Below the pieces are notes generated by a model. It made no database searches and was not told the DNA's origin. It saw only the letters and a program-made list of their open reading frames with translations. Below, in pieces: positions 18,542 through 30,167 of a stretch of DNA of 64,000 nucleotides (within the stretch, counting starts at the first letter, position 1; every line of letters starts with the position of its first letter). The position numbers were made by a program, and so were the translations under genes. The DNA is from Aureimonas sp. AU20 (lineage in GTDB: Bacteria; Pseudomonadota; Alphaproteobacteria; Rhizobiales; Rhizobiaceae), in the NCBI RefSeq assembly GCF_001442755.1, contig NZ_CP006367.1:2790001-2854000 (forward strand), written 5' to 3'.

Positions 18542-19060
18542 ATGACCGACGCACCCCTTATCCTCACTCTCGACATGGACCCGGCGAGCTTCCAGCGCTT
18601 TGACACCGAGCGCCGCCGCTTCTTCCCGCCTGAGCGCAACGTCCTCGCGGCGCATCTCACGCTGTTCCATGCCCTGCCCGGCGCGGAGGAGCCAGGCATC
18701 GTCCGCCATCTCGCCGCGCTCGCGGCCCGAACGGACGCGCTGCCTTTCACCGTGCCGGGGCTTCGCTCGCTGGGGCGCGGCGTCGCCTACGAGGTGGATT
18801 GCGACGGGCTTCTGATGCTGCGACGCGGCCTCGCAGCCGAGTGGAAACACTGGCTAACCCCGCAGGACGCGCAGGGGTTTCGCCCGCATGTGACGGTACA
18901 GAACAAGGTTTTGTCGGACGAGGCGCGCCACCTTCTGGAGGCGCTGCGCGCGGGCTTCCAACCCTTTGAAGGCTCCGGTACGGGCCTTCGTCTCTGGCGC
19001 TATCGCGGCGGCCCGTGGGAGGCGGCCGGCACCTTTCCCTTCGCGGCGCAGGCGGCATGA
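18542..19060 (+). CDS. 2'-5' RNA ligase family protein
   Basis: A 172-residue member of the 2H phosphoesterase superfamily. Both HxT motifs are present: HLT in AAHLTLFHAL near residue 38 and HVT in RPHVTVQN near residue 117. Such proteins hydrolyse cyclic phosphates or ligate RNA with 2'-5' bonds; the substrate here is unknown. ATG at 18542 gives MTDAPLILTLDMD and fits the family better than a start 16 codons upstream. It follows the unknown exported gene by 68 bp and converges on aspS. Confidence 0.82.
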   Translation: MTDAPLILTLDMDPASFQRFDTERRRFFPPERNVLAAHLTLFHALPGAEEPGIVRHLAALAARTDALPFTVPGLRSLGRGVAYEVDCDGLLMLRRGLAAEWKHWLTPQDAQGFRPHVTVQNKVLSDEARHLLEALRAGFQPFEGSGTGLRLWRYRGGPWEAAGTFPFAAQAA

Positions 19061-19061
19061 A

Positions 19062-19083
19062 AAAGGGCGCAGAAGCGCCCTTT
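19062..19083. terminator. Bidirectional terminator between the RNA ligase-like gene and aspS
   Basis: AAAGGGCGC and GCGCCCTTT form a 9-bp perfect stem around AGAA. It begins right after the stop of the 2H phosphoesterase gene and 26 bp beyond the aspS stop, so it can serve both converging genes. Confidence 0.75.
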
Positions 19084-19108
19084 CTCGTCCATCAGTCGGC
19101 AGGCTCGC

Positions 19109-20899
19109 TCAGGCCTTGGGTGCCTGCGGCATCGGGCGAAGCTGAAGCTCGCGCAGCTGCTGCGGCGCGGCCGGGGACGGCGCGTTCATCAGGAGATCGA
19201 AGGCCTGCTGGTTCATCGGGAACAGCGTGATCTCGCGCAGGTTCTTGGCGCCGCACAGAAGCATCACCACACGGTCGATGCCGAAGGCGCAGCCGCCATG
19301 CGGGGGAGCGCCGTACTGGAACGCGCGGTACATGCCGCCGAAGCGATCCTCGACGTCCTGCTTCGACAGGCCGACCATCTCGAAGGCCTTGACCATCAGA
19401 TCGGGCGACTGGTTGCGGATCGAGCCGGAAGCGATCTCGAAGCCGTTGCAGACCGCGTCGTACTGATAGGCCTTGATGGTCAGCGGGTCCTGGCTCTCAA
19501 GCGCTTCCATGCCACCCTGCGGCATCGAGAACGGGTTGTGCGCGAAGTCGATCCGCTTCTCGTCTTCGTTGTATTCGAAGAAGGGGAAATCCACGATCCA
19601 GCAGCATTCGAACCGGTCGCGGTCGACGAGGTTCAGCTCCTCGCCGGCGCGCGTGCGCGCCTCGCCCGCGAACTTGTAGAACTTCGAGGGCTCGCCCGCG
19701 ACGAAGAAGCAGGCGTCGCCATCGCCGAGGCCGAGCTGGGCGCGGATCGCGTCCGTGCGCTCGGGGCCGATATTCTTGGCGAGCGGCCCGGCGCCTTCCA
19801 GCGTCTCGCCTTCCTTGCGCCAGAAGATGTAGCCGAGGCCCGGCTGGCCCTGGCCCTGCGCCCAGCCGTTCATGCGGTCGCAGAAGGCGCGGCTGCCGCC
19901 GGTCTTGGCCGGGATCGCCCAGACCTCGACCTTCGGGTTCGCGGCGATCATGCCGGCGAAGACCTTGAAGCCAGAGCCCGCGAAATGATTGGTGACGGCC
20001 TGCATCTCGATCGGGTTGCGCAGGTCCGGCTTGTCGGAGCCGTATTTGCGGATCGCCTCGTCATAGGCGATGCGCGGCCACTCCTTGGTGACCGGCTTTC
20101 CTTCCGCGAACTCCTCGAAGATCTGGGTGATGACCGGGGTCATCGTGTTCCAGACATCGTCCTGCGTGACGAAGCTCATCTCCATGTCGAGCTGATAGAA
20201 CTCGCCCGGCAGGCGGTCGGCGCGGGGGTCCTCGTCGCGGAAGCAGGGCGCGATCTGGAAGTAGCGGTCGAAACCCGCCACCATCAGAAGCTGCTTGTAC
20301 TGCTGGGGCGCCTGCGGCAGCGCATAGAAACTGCCGGGGTGGATGCGGCTCGGCACGAGGAAATCGCGTGCCCCTTCCGGCGAGGAGGCCGTCAGGATCG
20401 GCGTCGTATATTCGGCAAAACCCGCCCCCGACATTTCGCGGCGCATGGCGGCGATGATCTGCGTGCGCTTGACGATGTTCTTGTGCAGCGTGTCGCGGCG
20501 CAGATCCAGGAAGCGATACTTGAGACGCACGTCTTCCGGGTAGTCCGGCTCGCCGAAGACCGGCAGCGGCAGTTCCTGCGCCTGCGCCAAAACCTCGATC
20601 TCACGGGCGAAAATCTCGATCTCGCCGGTCGGCAGCTTGGTGTTGACCGTCTCGGGCGTGCGGGCCTTCACCTCGCCGTCGACGCGGATCACCCATTCCG
20701 AGCGCACCGTCTCGGCGGTCTTGAAGGCCGGGGACTCGGGGTCCACGACGATCTGCGTCAGGCCGTAGTGATCGCGCAAGTCGATGAACAGAAGCCCGCC
20801 ATGGTCGCGCACGCGGTGGACCCAGCCCGACAGGCGAACGGTCTGGCCGACCTCGGACGGGCGCAGGGCGGCGCAGGTGTGGCTGCGATAGCGGTGCAT
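19109..20899 (-). CDS. aspS: Aspartate--tRNA ligase
   Basis: Class II aminoacyl-tRNA synthetase of bacterial AspRS type. The 596-residue product has the N-terminal OB-fold anticodon domain ([22 protein letters not shown]), motif 2 with [10 protein letters not shown], the bacterial GAD insertion domain in the middle, and motif 3 [13 protein letters not shown] near the end. GGAGAAAG precedes the ATG; 31 upstream in-frame codons are not AspRS-like. As in many alphaproteobacteria without asparagine synthetase pathways it may also charge tRNA-Asn, but the sequence read alone cannot decide this. Confidence 0.96.
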   Translation of the reverse strand: MHRYRSHTCAALRPSEVGQTVRLSGWVHRVRDHGGLLFIDLRDHYGLTQIVVDPESPAFKTAETVRSEWVIRVDGEVKARTPETVNTKLPTGEIEIFAREIEVLAQAQELPLPVFGEPDYPEDVRLKYRFLDLRRDTLHKNIVKRTQIIAAMRREMSGAGFAEYTTPILTASSPEGARDFLVPSRIHPGSFYALPQAPQQYKQLLMVAGFDRYFQIAPCFRDEDPRADRLPGEFYQLDMEMSFVTQDDVWNTMTPVITQIFEEFAEGKPVTKEWPRIAYDEAIRKYGSDKPDLRNPIEMQAVTNHFAGSGFKVFAGMIAANPKVEVWAIPAKTGGSRAFCDRMNGWAQGQGQPGLGYIFWRKEGETLEGAGPLAKNIGPERTDAIRAQLGLGDGDACFFVAGEPSKFYKFAGEARTRAGEELNLVDRDRFECCWIVDFPFFEYNEDEKRIDFAHNPFSMPQGGMEALESQDPLTIKAYQYDAVCNGFEIASGSIRNQSPDLMVKAFEMVGLSKQDVEDRFGGMYRAFQYGAPPHGGCAFGIDRVVMLLCGAKNLREITLFPMNQQAFDLLMNAPSPAAPQQLRELQLRPMPQAPKA

Positions 20900-21065
20900 G
20901 GCGATCTTTCTCCGAGCCTCGGGATGGGCGAGGCGCTCCGTGGCCGCGCCCTCGAGGACGCCACCTGTTTTTGCGCGGGAAAAGCACATCAAGCGCCCGC
21001 CCTGTCAAGTTTTGCGCGCAAGCGCGGCTTTCCTTCGCGCTCGCGCATCGTTTAAGGATCGAAGC

Positions 21066-22217
21066 ATGGAGCCGATCACCACCACCGCCGCCCTTTCCGA
21101 TGCCTGCCGCACCCTCGCCCGGGCCGAGTTCGTCACCGTGGACACCGAGTTCATCCGCGAGACCACCTTCTGGCCCGAGCTCTGCCTCATCCAGATGGCG
21201 TCCGACGAGCTCGCCGTGCTGGTGGACCCGCTGGCCGAGGGAATCGACCTCAAGCCCTTTTTCGAGCTGATGGCCGATCCGTCGGTTCTCAAGGTCTTCC
21301 ATGCCGCGCGGCAGGATCTCGAAATCATACACAAGCTCGGCGGGCTCATTCCCGCGCCGCTGTTCGACACCCAGGTCGCCGCCATGGTCTGCGGCTTCGG
21401 CGAGTCGATCGCCTACGACCAGCTCGTCGCCCGCACCACCAAGGGCCATATCGATAAGACCTCGCGCTTCACCGACTGGCGCCGCCGGCCGCTCTCCACC
21501 GAGCAGCTGGAATACGCGCTGGGCGACGTGACCTATCTCCGCGACGCCTATCGCTTCCTCGCCAAGGCGCTGGCGGTGGAGGAACGCGAAAGCTGGCTGG
21601 CCGACGAGATGGCCATCCTGTCCGATCCCGGCACGTACGACATCCACCCCGACGACGCCTGGAAGCGCCTGAAACTGCGCATACGCAAGCCGATCGAGCT
21701 GGCGGTGCTGAAGGAGATCGCCGCCTGGCGCGAGCGCGAGGCCCGGACGCGCGACCAGCCGCGCTCGCGCGTGTTGAAGGACGACGCGCTTTACGAGATC
21801 GCCCAGCAGCAGCCGCGCGACGAACAGGCGCTGTCGCGCCTGCGCACGGTCTCCAAAGGCTTCGAGCGCTCCTCGGCGGGCCGCGAGATCCTGGCCGCCG
21901 TCGCGCGCGCCAACGCCATTCCGAAGGCGCAGCTGCCCCCCATCCCCAAGCCCCCGGCCCTGCCCGAAGGCACGGCGGCGGCGGTGGAGTTCCTGCGGGT
22001 TCTCCTCAAGATCGTGGTGGAGGAGCGCGGCGTCGCCGGCCGCCTGATCGCCTCGAGCGACGACTTGGAGAAGCTCGCCGTGGACGGTGACAAGGCCGAC
22101 GTGCCGGCGCTCCAGGGCTGGCGGCGAGACCTGTTCGGCGCCCGCGCGCTGGAACTTTTGGCCGGTCGCACGGCGCTGGTCTACCGCAATCGCAAGGTCG
22201 AGATCGTCCAGCTCTGA
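21066..22217 (+). CDS. rnd: Ribonuclease D
   Basis: 3'-5' exoribonuclease for tRNA and structured RNA ends. The 383-residue protein has the DEDDy exonuclease domain, with Asp26/Glu28 in VTVDTEFIRE, an Asp in VFHAARQDLEI, and the DVTYLRDAYRFL motif with the Tyr. An HRDC domain follows about residue 215 (LKEIAAWREREARTRDQPRSR). The start ATG is 166 bp from the divergent aspS start. It converges on ppx. Confidence 0.94.
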   Translation: MEPITTTAALSDACRTLARAEFVTVDTEFIRETTFWPELCLIQMASDELAVLVDPLAEGIDLKPFFELMADPSVLKVFHAARQDLEIIHKLGGLIPAPLFDTQVAAMVCGFGESIAYDQLVARTTKGHIDKTSRFTDWRRRPLSTEQLEYALGDVTYLRDAYRFLAKALAVEERESWLADEMAILSDPGTYDIHPDDAWKRLKLRIRKPIELAVLKEIAAWREREARTRDQPRSRVLKDDALYEIAQQQPRDEQALSRLRTVSKGFERSSAGREILAAVARANAIPKAQLPPIPKPPALPEGTAAAVEFLRVLLKIVVEERGVAGRLIASSDDLEKLAVDGDKADVPALQGWRRDLFGARALELLAGRTALVYRNRKVEIVQL

Positions 22218-22224
22218 ACGAAAA

Positions 22225-22253
22225 AAGGGGCGGTGCCCGTGGCGCCGCCCCTT
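22225..22253. terminator. Terminator between rnd and ppx
   Basis: GGGGCGG pairs with CCGCCCC around an 11-base loop, with AAAAAA to the left and CTTCT to the right. The T-run is on the minus strand, so it best serves ppx, whose stop is 27 bp away, but it could end rnd as well. Confidence 0.7.
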
Positions 22254-22279
22254 CTCAAATCATCATTCTCGCGGTGCGC

Positions 22280-23842
22280 TCAGCGCACGTCGAAGCGCAG
22301 CGTCCGCTCCACGACCTTGGCGAAGGCCTGCAGGCGTGCATCGGGGCGCTCTCCGAGCAGCGGCTCCAGATCGCGCGGCACCACGAGCGAGAAGCCGCCG
22401 CGCGGGTCTTGCTTCCAATAGAGGCGGCCGAGAACGCCGGGCATGGCCGCAGTTAGCAGGTAGCTGACCCGGAACAGCGAGGCGAGAACGCGCGCGAGAT
22501 AGAGAAGGCGCGGGTCGAGCACGCTGCCGATGGATTCCAAGACGCCCGCATCGAACTCGCCTTCGTAGCGATAATAATTAGCGAGCGCGAGATAGACGCG
22601 GCCGGGATGGTCCACCGCCGGGATATTGGCGTTCACGATGATCGACAGGCTCTGGCGGCCGCGATAGTCGGGATGGGCGCGCCAGGAAATATCGGTCAGC
22701 AGACAGGCCGCCTTGCGCAGGCGCGATTCGTAGAGCGTCTCGTTGATCGACAGCGCCTCGAAGGTGCGGGTCGACCAATCCACCAGTTCCTCGTTGTGAA
22801 TGGGCGAGCGCGAGCGCAGGAAGGACAGCTCGATCGCCGATTCCAGAAGCGGGTCCCGCGCCTTCTCGTCTTCGCTGAGGCGCGAATGAAGATAGCCTTC
22901 GCGCACGCCATAGGCGGACAGCACGATTTCTGACGGCTTCAGCTGAGAGATCACCGCCTGCATAGCGACGGCGCCGAAGGCGAGCAATTGCCGGCGATTG
23001 CGCGAGATTGCCCCGATGCCCGGCAGCTTGTCCGGGTCGTTCTTGGCGACATTGGCGAGGAAGCTCTCGACTTCCGCCGGCCGAACCCGGTAGCCATGCA
23101 TGACATGGACGGGATAATTCGACTGCTCCATGTGCAGCTTGAACAGGTTCCGCCACGTGCCGCCCACGGCATAGAAGGGCCGCCCGGCGGCGATCGCCGC
23201 GAAGTCCGAGTTCGCCACATGGCTCTCGGCAATGGAGCGCGCCTTCGCAATGTCGTTGCCCGAGAGGTCCTGCAGGCGCAGGCCGCCCAGGGGCATGGTG
23301 ATGCCCTTGCCGATCCGTCCGTCGGCGACCTCGACGATCTCCAGGCTCCCGCCACCAAGATCCCCGGCGATGCCGTTCGGCGAATGGAAGCCGGCGATCA
23401 CGCCTTCGGCCGCGTAATGCGCCTCGTCGGCGCCGGAGAGAATCGTGATGGGGCAGCCGAGCGCAGCTTCCGCCGCAGCCACGAAGTCCGGTCCGTTCGC
23501 CGCCTCGCGCGCGGCGGCCGTGGCGATCGGATGGATCTCGGTCACGCCGCTCTGATCGCACAGGGTGCGGAACCGCCGCAGCGCGGCGAGCGCGCTGGCG
23601 ACGGACTTGTCGTCCAGCCGGTTGGTCTGCGCGATGCCGCGCCCCAGACCGCTCAGGACCTTTTCGTTGAAGAGGGTGGTGGGGGCCCGGACATTGCCCT
23701 CGTAGATAACGAGTCGAACCGAGTTCGATCCGATATCGACCACCGCCACCGGGGCACGGCCGGGTATCCGGCCGTGCGGGTGGAGGAGATCAATCGAAGC
23801 GTGAGTGCTCGGCACGCTGCCTTGCGATGAGCTTGGGTGCAT
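22280..23842 (-). CDS. ppx: Exopolyphosphatase (Ppx/GppA family)
   Basis: Hydrolyses inorganic polyphosphate, or pppGpp, using an actin-like fold. The 520-residue protein shows the phosphate-1 loop [16 protein letters not shown], the phosphate-2 loop [13 protein letters not shown] and an HD-like helical C-terminal region. The ATG at 23842 gives a 53-bp overlap with the end of ppk1 on the same strand; a shorter start is possible because the first 29 residues lie before the conserved core. Adjacent ppk1 supports polyphosphate as substrate. Confidence 0.9.
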   Translation of the reverse strand: MHPSSSQGSVPSTHASIDLLHPHGRIPGRAPVAVVDIGSNSVRLVIYEGNVRAPTTLFNEKVLSGLGRGIAQTNRLDDKSVASALAALRRFRTLCDQSGVTEIHPIATAAAREAANGPDFVAAAEAALGCPITILSGADEAHYAAEGVIAGFHSPNGIAGDLGGGSLEIVEVADGRIGKGITMPLGGLRLQDLSGNDIAKARSIAESHVANSDFAAIAAGRPFYAVGGTWRNLFKLHMEQSNYPVHVMHGYRVRPAEVESFLANVAKNDPDKLPGIGAISRNRRQLLAFGAVAMQAVISQLKPSEIVLSAYGVREGYLHSRLSEDEKARDPLLESAIELSFLRSRSPIHNEELVDWSTRTFEALSINETLYESRLRKAACLLTDISWRAHPDYRGRQSLSIIVNANIPAVDHPGRVYLALANYYRYEGEFDAGVLESIGSVLDPRLLYLARVLASLFRVSYLLTAAMPGVLGRLYWKQDPRGGFSLVVPRDLEPLLGERPDARLQAFAKVVERTLRFDVR

Positions 23843-26180
23843 TCGACTTCAGGGCCTTCCCCCGACCCGAGAGGCTCGGATTGGTCATGAAATAGCGCTG
23901 GGCGTTGAACGGCTGCTCACCCTCGGAAGGCGCGATCCGTCGCGACGTACCGTCGGCAAGGACGGACCAGCTCTGTTGGTTGTCGAGAATATTGGCGAGC
24001 ATGATCTGCGACAGGACCTGGCTGTGGACGGTCGGCGTCGTGATCGGAATCAAGGTTTCCACTCGCCGGTCCAGGTTGCGCGGCATCATGTCCGCCGAAC
24101 CCATGTAGACGATCGCCTTTTCCGAAGGCAAGCCGTGCCCCGCGCCGAAGCAGAAGATGCGGCTGTGCTCCAGGAAGCGGCCGACGATCGACTTGACGCG
24201 GATGTTCTCCGACAGGCCGGCCACGCGCGGCTTGAGGCAGCAGATGCCGCGCACCACGAGATCGATCTCGACGCCGGCCTGGCTGGCCCGATAGAGCGCG
24301 TCGATGATCTGCGGGTCGACCAGCGAGTTCATCTTCATCCAGATCTGGCCCGGACGCCCCGCCTTCTCGTGCTCGATCTCCTCCTCGATGTGCTGGAGGA
24401 TGCGCTTGCGCAGCGAGAGCGGCGACATGGCGAGCTTGCGAAGCTCCGTCGGCTCGGCATAGCCGGTGATGTAGTTGAAGATATGCGCGACATCGTAGGC
24501 GATGTCGGGGTCGATCGTGAAGTAGCTGAGATCGGTGTAGATCTTGGCCGTGATCGGATGGTAGTTGCCCGTCCCCACATGGACGAAGGAGGTCAGCTTG
24601 CCCTCCTCCCGGCGCACCACGAGCGAGAGCTTGGAATGCGTCTTCTTCTCGATGAAGCCGAAGACGACCTGCACGCCGGCGCGCTCCAGATCGCGCGCCC
24701 AGCGTATATTGGCCTCTTCGTCGAAGCGCGCCTTCAACTCCACCAGCGCCGTCACCGACTTGCCGGATTCGGCGGCGTCGATCAGCGCACGCACGATCGG
24801 CGAGTCGTTGGAGGTGCGGTAGAGCGTCTGCTTGATGGCGACGACGTCGGGGTCCCGCGCGGCCTGGCGCAGGAACTGCACCACCACGTCGAAGCTCTCG
24901 TAGGGGTGGTGAATCACGATATCCTTTTCGCGGATGGCCGCGAAACAATCGCCATTGTGCTCGCGAATCCGCTCGGGGAAACGCGGGATGTAGGGGTCGA
25001 ACTTCAGGTCGTCGCGCGGCAGCTTGACGATCTGCGAGACCGAATCCAGCGCCAAGAGGCCGTCCATCACGGAGATGCGGTTTTCCGCGACGCCGAGTTC
25101 GCCGGCCACGAAATTGCGCAGCGATTCCGGCATGACATGATCGAACTCGATGCGGATCACGGAGCCGCGACGGCGCCGCTTCAACGCCGTCTCGAACAGA
25201 CGCACGAGATCCTCGGCCTCTTCCTCGACCTCGATGTCGGAGTCGCGGATGATGCGGAACGTGCCCTGGCCCTTCACCCGGTAGCCGGGGAACAGCTTGG
25301 AGATGAAGGTCGCGACGACGCTTTCGAGCGGTACGAAACGCGCCTCGCCCTCTTCCGTCAGCGGCAGTTCCACGAAGCGCTGGAGCGCAACGGGCAGGCG
25401 CAGAAGCGCGTTCATCCCTTGCGAATCACGCTCGCGAACGAGCGACAGGGCCATGGTGAAGCCGAGATTGGGAATGAAGGGGAACGGGTGCGCCGGGTCG
25501 ACCGAGAGCGGCGTCAGGACGGGGAAGATCGACTCGTTGAAATGGCGCTCCAGCCAGGCCCGGTCCTCGCGCTTCACGTCGCCCGCCCCGACGATCGAGA
25601 TGCGCGCGGCGCGCAGGTCCTTCACCAGCGAGGCGAGCGAGGCCTGCTGGTCCTGCTGCAGGCTGGTGACTTCGGCTAGGATACGATCGAGCTGCTCCTG
25701 CGGCAGCAGCCCGTCCATGCTGCGCACCTCCACCTTCTCGCGGACCTGACCGGCGAGACCGGCGACGCGCACCATGAAGAACTCGTCCAGATTGCCGGCC
25801 GAGATCGACAGGAAGCGCACGCGCTCCAGAAGCGGATGCGCGGTGTTCTGCGCTTCTTCCAGCACACGGCGGTTGAACTGGAGCCAGGAAATCTCGCGGT
25901 TCACGTAGCGGTCGGACGGCAGTTCGCTGACGGCAGGCTCGGCCGCCGGCTGCGACACCGGGATAATGCCGATCGCTTCCATCAGCGGCTGATCGGGCAG
26001 CGGCTCGTCGTCGAAGCCTTCCGATTCGAGCTGGTCTTCCTGATCGAGTTCCGAGGCTTCGAGAGCGTCGTCCCCCTCGCCCGCGCCGTCCATGAAGGCG
26101 CCCAGCCCTTCGGCTGCGTCCTTGGCGGGCTCCGCCTGGGTCTGGCTCTGCGGATTCTCGGGAGTGATCACGTCGCTCAT
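23790..26180 (-). CDS. ppk1: Polyphosphate kinase 1
   Basis: Makes polyphosphate from ATP through a phosphohistidine. The 796-residue product contains the conserved N-terminal domain opening [17 protein letters not shown], and the two active-site histidines in [11 protein letters not shown] and [10 protein letters not shown]. The first roughly 88 residues are a low-complexity acidic extension (many Asp, Glu, Gln, Ala) ahead of the family core. ATG at 26180 is used; a TTG six codons upstream is possible. It lies between hdaA and ppx, the usual rhizobial order. Confidence 0.95.
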   Translation of the reverse strand: MSDVITPENPQSQTQAEPAKDAAEGLGAFMDGAGEGDDALEASELDQEDQLESEGFDDEPLPDQPLMEAIGIIPVSQPAAEPAVSELPSDRYVNREISWLQFNRRVLEEAQNTAHPLLERVRFLSISAGNLDEFFMVRVAGLAGQVREKVEVRSMDGLLPQEQLDRILAEVTSLQQDQQASLASLVKDLRAARISIVGAGDVKREDRAWLERHFNESIFPVLTPLSVDPAHPFPFIPNLGFTMALSLVRERDSQGMNALLRLPVALQRFVELPLTEEGEARFVPLESVVATFISKLFPGYRVKGQGTFRIIRDSDIEVEEEAEDLVRLFETALKRRRRGSVIRIEFDHVMPESLRNFVAGELGVAENRISVMDGLLALDSVSQIVKLPRDDLKFDPYIPRFPERIREHNGDCFAAIREKDIVIHHPYESFDVVVQFLRQAARDPDVVAIKQTLYRTSNDSPIVRALIDAAESGKSVTALVELKARFDEEANIRWARDLERAGVQVVFGFIEKKTHSKLSLVVRREEGKLTSFVHVGTGNYHPITAKIYTDLSYFTIDPDIAYDVAHIFNYITGYAEPTELRKLAMSPLSLRKRILQHIEEEIEHEKAGRPGQIWMKMNSLVDPQIIDALYRASQAGVEIDLVVRGICCLKPRVAGLSENIRVKSIVGRFLEHSRIFCFGAGHGLPSEKAIVYMGSADMMPRNLDRRVETLIPITTPTVHSQVLSQIMLANILDNQQSWSVLADGTSRRIAPSEGEQPFNAQRYFMTNPSLSGRGKALKSNAPKLIARQRAEHSRFD

Positions 26181-26241
26181 GCTCAGCCGTCGCCTCAAAA
26201 GATACAGTTGGATATTGCCTTAGGGGACCTGCGCGACTGTT

Positions 26242-26934
26242 TCATGACTGCAGCGCCCTTTCCTCTTCCATTTCCGTCAAGATGCGCCCCACGAGCGTGC
26301 GGGAGATGCGCTCCTTGGACGCCAGGGCCTCCAGGTCAAGGCGGCGGATCAGCTCCGCCGCCGCCTCCAGGGAGCGCTCCATGCGCGCCACGGCATAGTC
26401 GATCAGCTTGGGCTCAAGCTCGATCTGCCGATCGGCGGCGAGCTTCATCAGGACGCCGGAGAGCAGCATCTCGTCGGGCGCGAGAAGATCCACCACCGTC
26501 GCCGCGCGAAGGCGCGACAGGAGATCGGGCAGTTGGAAAGGCAGCGCGGAGGCCGGCAGGCGCGACGTCAGGAGCACGCTGCCGCCGCCGAGCCGAGCCG
26601 CGTTCAGGAGCTGGAACAGCTCGGTCTCGTCGAAGCCCGCACTATCGACATTCTCCACCAGCACGGCGAAGGGCGTCTGGCTGATGAGCGTCGCGGCCGG
26701 CTCGCGCGGGAGGAGCGGTGTCGCGCCGGCCATTTCGGCCCAGGCCGTGGCGAGATGCGTCTTGCCCGACCCCACCGGGCCGACCACGAGCAGCACGGGA
26801 TGCGGCCATTCCGGCCAGGCGTCGATCGCCCCTGCGGCCAGGGCATTCCCTTCGCCCACGACCAGATCGTCCCGCGCCAGCGAAGGGGTCGGCGACAGAT
26901 CGAAGGGGATCTGCGAGGGAGGCCGCCCGGTCAA
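26242..26934 (-). CDS. hdaA: DnaA inactivator homologue HdaA
   Basis: DnaA-like AAA+ protein that, with the sliding clamp, stimulates DnaA-ATP hydrolysis to limit re-initiation. The 230-residue protein has an N-terminal clamp-binding-like motif QIPFDL (residues 8-13), a Walker A GPVGSGKTH (52-60), and a degenerate Walker B FAVLVENVD. It lacks the DnaA DNA-binding domain IV. The start is TTG in a TTGA overlap with the permease stop, so it is coupled to the upstream gene. Order permease-hdaA-ppk-ppx is conserved in Rhizobiales. Confidence 0.87.
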   Translation of the reverse strand: MTGRPPSQIPFDLSPTPSLARDDLVVGEGNALAAGAIDAWPEWPHPVLLVVGPVGSGKTHLATAWAEMAGATPLLPREPAATLISQTPFAVLVENVDSAGFDETELFQLLNAARLGGGSVLLTSRLPASALPFQLPDLLSRLRAATVVDLLAPDEMLLSGVLMKLAADRQIELEPKLIDYAVARMERSLEAAAELIRRLDLEALASKERISRTLVGRILTEMEEERALQS

Positions 26935-28100
26935 ACCGAGCGCCCCGACTTCGGGTCGAACTGGTTCTTGAGCGCGAGTTCCAGATTGCCTCCCTCGATT
27001 TCCTTCGGGGCGCCGACCTCGATCGAGCGCCCGAAATACATCTCGCTTTCCAGATATTTATGAATGGCGAAGCGCACGAGAACCCCGACTGCGGCCGCCG
27101 CCGGCACCGCCATCAGCAGCCCGACGAAGCCGAAGATGGCGCCGAAGGCGAAAAGCGCGAACATCAGCCAGACCGGATGCAGGCCGACCGAGGCGCCGAC
27201 GAGCTTGGGCTGGAGGATGTTTCCTTCCACGAACTGGCCGGTGAAGAAAACGCCGGCCGTGGCCGCGACCCAGATCCAGTCCGGCGCGAACTGGACCAGC
27301 GCGACGCCGACGGCGACGATCAGCCCGATGGCCGACCCGACATAGGGAACGAAGGAGATGATGCCCGCGAAGAAGCCGATCAGCAGCCCGAAATTGAGGC
27401 CCACCAGCGTCAGCCCGACGGCGTAATAGGTGCCGAGAATGAGGCAGACGCTGCCCTGCCCGCGCACGAAGCCGGCGACGGCGCGATCGATCTCCCGCGC
27501 CAGCCGGCGCACGGTGCCGACATGCTGGCGCGGCACGAGCGCGTCGATCTTGGCGATCATCCGGTCCCAGTCGAGCAGGAGATAGAAGGCGACCACAGGC
27601 GTCACCACGAAGAGCGAGATGAAGTTGACCACCGCAAGGCTGGACGACCAGAGCGAGGCCACCAACGCCGTCGTGTAGCCGGAGAGCTGGCGCACCAGCG
27701 TCTGGAAATCCTGCCGCAGGGTCTGATCATCGCCATTGAAGAAGCGCGAGAGCGATCCGGTGCGAAGTTCCAGCGCCAGTTCCTGCAGCCGGCCGAGATA
27801 TTGCGGCAGGCGGTCGGCGAAGCTCGAGACCTGTCCGCCGATCACCGGCACGACGATCAGGATCACCAGCGCGATGACGATCACGAAGGCGACCAGGATC
27901 AGAAGGCTGGCGGCCAGCCGCGACAGGCCGCGCCGCACCAGCCAGTCGGCGATCGGGTCGAGGAAATAGGCCATGACCATGCCCAGCACGAAGGGCAGGA
28001 GGATACCCCGGAACAGCCAGAGCGAAAGGCCGAGGGCCAGCGCCGCCAGACTCCAGAAGAGGACCTGGCGTTTCAGGAGCTTGGCGCGATCATGAACCAT
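26931..28100 (-). CDS. AI-2E family transporter (PerM-like)
   Basis: Predicted membrane permease of 389 residues in the AI-2E/PerM superfamily, which exports diverse small molecules; the name does not prove AI-2 transport. Seven or eight spans are apparent: two at the N-terminus ([35 protein letters not shown]), one about 60-85, a soluble part with amphipathic helices about 90-150, then a C-terminal cluster including [20 protein letters not shown] and [18 protein letters not shown]. It leads into hdaA with a 4-bp overlap and is divergent from purM. Confidence 0.88.
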   Translation of the reverse strand: MVHDRAKLLKRQVLFWSLAALALGLSLWLFRGILLPFVLGMVMAYFLDPIADWLVRRGLSRLAASLLILVAFVIVIALVILIVVPVIGGQVSSFADRLPQYLGRLQELALELRTGSLSRFFNGDDQTLRQDFQTLVRQLSGYTTALVASLWSSSLAVVNFISLFVVTPVVAFYLLLDWDRMIAKIDALVPRQHVGTVRRLAREIDRAVAGFVRGQGSVCLILGTYYAVGLTLVGLNFGLLIGFFAGIISFVPYVGSAIGLIVAVGVALVQFAPDWIWVAATAGVFFTGQFVEGNILQPKLVGASVGLHPVWLMFALFAFGAIFGFVGLLMAVPAAAAVGVLVRFAIHKYLESEMYFGRSIEVGAPKEIEGGNLELALKNQFDPKSGRSV

Positions 28101-28422
28101 CGAAACGGGGCTCCGAAGCGCGAACCGGCGCCGGTGGCGGCCGGCGCGGAACGGCCGGGACTTCGAGATAGGCAGCCGCTCGGTAGGGGGTCAAGCCCTC
28201 CGCCCGGTCCTGTGCAGATGGGGGAAAACCAGGGCGTGGCAACCACAAGGCCCGCCGAGCGCCCCGCTCGTTTACCTCGCCTTAACCCAGGCGCGCCGCC
28301 GCTTCGACGGATCGGGCGCCGAATGGCCTCTTTCGCGCGCAGAATTGCATTGCGGCCTTGCACGGAAAGTCTTGCCCGCGCGGTTCGATCATGCGAACTC
28401 GCCCCAAAGGGGAAAAGCTGCC
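28101..28422. other. Divergent intergenic region, permease/purM
   Basis: About 320 bp between the starts of the permease and purM. I see no supported gene, tRNA or clear purine riboswitch. It must hold promoters for both directions; no consensus pair stands out. GGGGAAAAG just before 28423 is the purM ribosome site. Confidence 0.5.
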
Positions 28423-29493
28423 ATGACCGCCGAAACCACGAACGGTTTGACCTATGCCGAAGCCGGCGTCGACATCGACGCGGGCAACGAACTCGTTCAA
28501 CGCATCAAGCCGCTGGTGCGCTCCACCCGCCGCCCCGGCGCGGACGGGGAGATCGGCGGGTTCGGCGGCTTGTTCGACCTGAAGGCGGCAGGTTTTAAAG
28601 ATCCCGTCCTTGTCGCGGCCAATGACGGCGTCGGGACCAAGCTGAAGATCGCGATCGACACCGGCCGGCACGACACGATCGGGGTCGATCTCGTCGCCAT
28701 GTGCGTCAACGACCTCGTCGTGCAGGGCGCCGAGCCGCTGTTCTTTCTCGACTATTTCGCGACCGGCAAGCTGGACCCCGCGCAGGGCGAGGCGATCGTA
28801 GCGGGCATCGCGGACGGTTGCCGGCAGGCCGGCTGCGCGCTGATCGGCGGTGAAACCGCCGAGATGCCCGGCCTCTACGCGGAGAAGGATTACGACCTGG
28901 CGGGTTTCGCCGTGGGCGCGGCCGAGCGCGGCCGTCTGCTGCCGAGCGCCGAACTGACGGCGGGCGACGTGATCCTCGGCCTTGCCTCTTCCGGCGTTCA
29001 TTCCAACGGCTATTCGCTGGTGCGCCGCATCGTGGAGCAGGCGGGCGCCGTCTATGACGCCCCCGCCCCGTTCGACGCCACGCGCACGCTGGCCGAGGCG
29101 CTGCTGGAGCCGACCCGCATTTATGTGAAGCCGCTTCTGGCCGCGATCCACGCCGGTGACGGCGTCAAGGCACTGGCACACATCACCGGCGGCGGCTTCC
29201 CCGAGAACATTCCGCGCGTGCTGCCCGAGCATCTGCGGGCCGACATCGATCTTCAAGCCGTCGCCGTGCCGCCGGTCTTCGGTTGGCTGGCGCGCCAGGG
29301 CGGCGTCGCCGAGGCCGAGATGCTGCGCACCTTCAACTGCGGCGTCGGCATGATCGTCGTGGTTGCCGAGGCCGAAGCCGAGGCGGTCGCCGCCATTCTG
29401 CGGAACGAAGGCGAGAGCGTCTTCCCGCTCGGCCGCATTCTGCCGCGTGACGGCGAACTGGCTGTCACCTTCAACGGAACGCTCGCCCTGTGA
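28423..29493 (+). CDS. purM: Phosphoribosylformylglycinamidine cyclo-ligase
   Basis: Makes aminoimidazole ribotide in purine synthesis. The 356-residue protein has the usual opening [20 protein letters not shown], the nucleotide/substrate segments [15 protein letters not shown] and the [11 protein letters not shown] motif, and the C-terminal [15 protein letters not shown]. The frame is open 26 codons upstream, but GGGGAAAAG precedes this ATG. Its stop overlaps the purN start (GTGA), so both are coupled. Confidence 0.96.
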   Translation: MTAETTNGLTYAEAGVDIDAGNELVQRIKPLVRSTRRPGADGEIGGFGGLFDLKAAGFKDPVLVAANDGVGTKLKIAIDTGRHDTIGVDLVAMCVNDLVVQGAEPLFFLDYFATGKLDPAQGEAIVAGIADGCRQAGCALIGGETAEMPGLYAEKDYDLAGFAVGAAERGRLLPSAELTAGDVILGLASSGVHSNGYSLVRRIVEQAGAVYDAPAPFDATRTLAEALLEPTRIYVKPLLAAIHAGDGVKALAHITGGGFPENIPRVLPEHLRADIDLQAVAVPPVFGWLARQGGVAEAEMLRTFNCGVGMIVVVAEAEAEAVAAILRNEGESVFPLGRILPRDGELAVTFNGTLAL

Positions 29494-30167
29494 GCGAGAC
29501 CTTGCCCAAGAAGCGCGTCGCGGTCCTGATCTCGGGCCGCGGCTCCAACATGAACGCTCTGTTGCAGGCGACCGACTTCGCCGGCTTTCCCGGCGAGATC
29601 GTCGCCGTCCTGTCCAACAAGGCGGATGCGGGCGGCCTGCGGACGGCCGAGGCGCGCGGCATCGCCACCGTCGCCATCAGCCACAAGGGCTTCGGCTCGC
29701 GCGAGGCGCATGAAGAGGCGCTGATCGAAGCACTGGACGCGTTTCGACCGGATGTCGTCTGCCTCGCCGGCTACATGCGGCTGCTCACGCCCCGCTTCGT
29801 CGGCCATTACAGCGGGCGGATGATCAACATTCATCCCTCGCTCCTGCCGCTCTTTCCCGGCCTGCACACGCATGAACGGGCGCTGGAAGCGGGCATGCGC
29901 CTCCACGGCTGCACCGTGCATTTCGTGACCGAAGACATGGACGAAGGGCCGATCATCGCGCAGGCCGCGATCGCCATCGAGCCAGGCGACACCCCGGACA
30001 GCCTGTCCGCCCGCCTTCTTGCCGCCGAGCATCGGCTGTATCCGCACGCGCTCCGGCTGGTGCTGGACGGGCAGGTGCGGATGGAAGGCGGCCGCGCCGT
30101 CTTTGCGCATCGCGACGTGGCGTCGGACGCGACGCCGGGCTCGATCCTGGTTTCGCCCTTCGCCTGA
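29490..30167 (+). CDS. purN: Phosphoribosylglycinamide formyltransferase
   Basis: Transfers a formyl group from 10-formyl-THF to GAR. The 225-residue protein has the N-terminal [11 protein letters not shown] loop, the catalytic Asn and His in [17 protein letters not shown] and the Asp in EDMDEGPI. It starts with GTG overlapping the purM TGA. It is slightly longer at the C-terminus than E. coli PurN. It converges on the molybdopterin oxidoreductase gene, with 39 bp between stops. Confidence 0.96.
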   Translation: MSETLPKKRVAVLISGRGSNMNALLQATDFAGFPGEIVAVLSNKADAGGLRTAEARGIATVAISHKGFGSREAHEEALIEALDAFRPDVVCLAGYMRLLTPRFVGHYSGRMINIHPSLLPLFPGLHTHERALEAGMRLHGCTVHFVTEDMDEGPIIAQAAIAIEPGDTPDSLSARLLAAEHRLYPHALRLVLDGQVRMEGGRAVFAHRDVASDATPGSILVSPFA

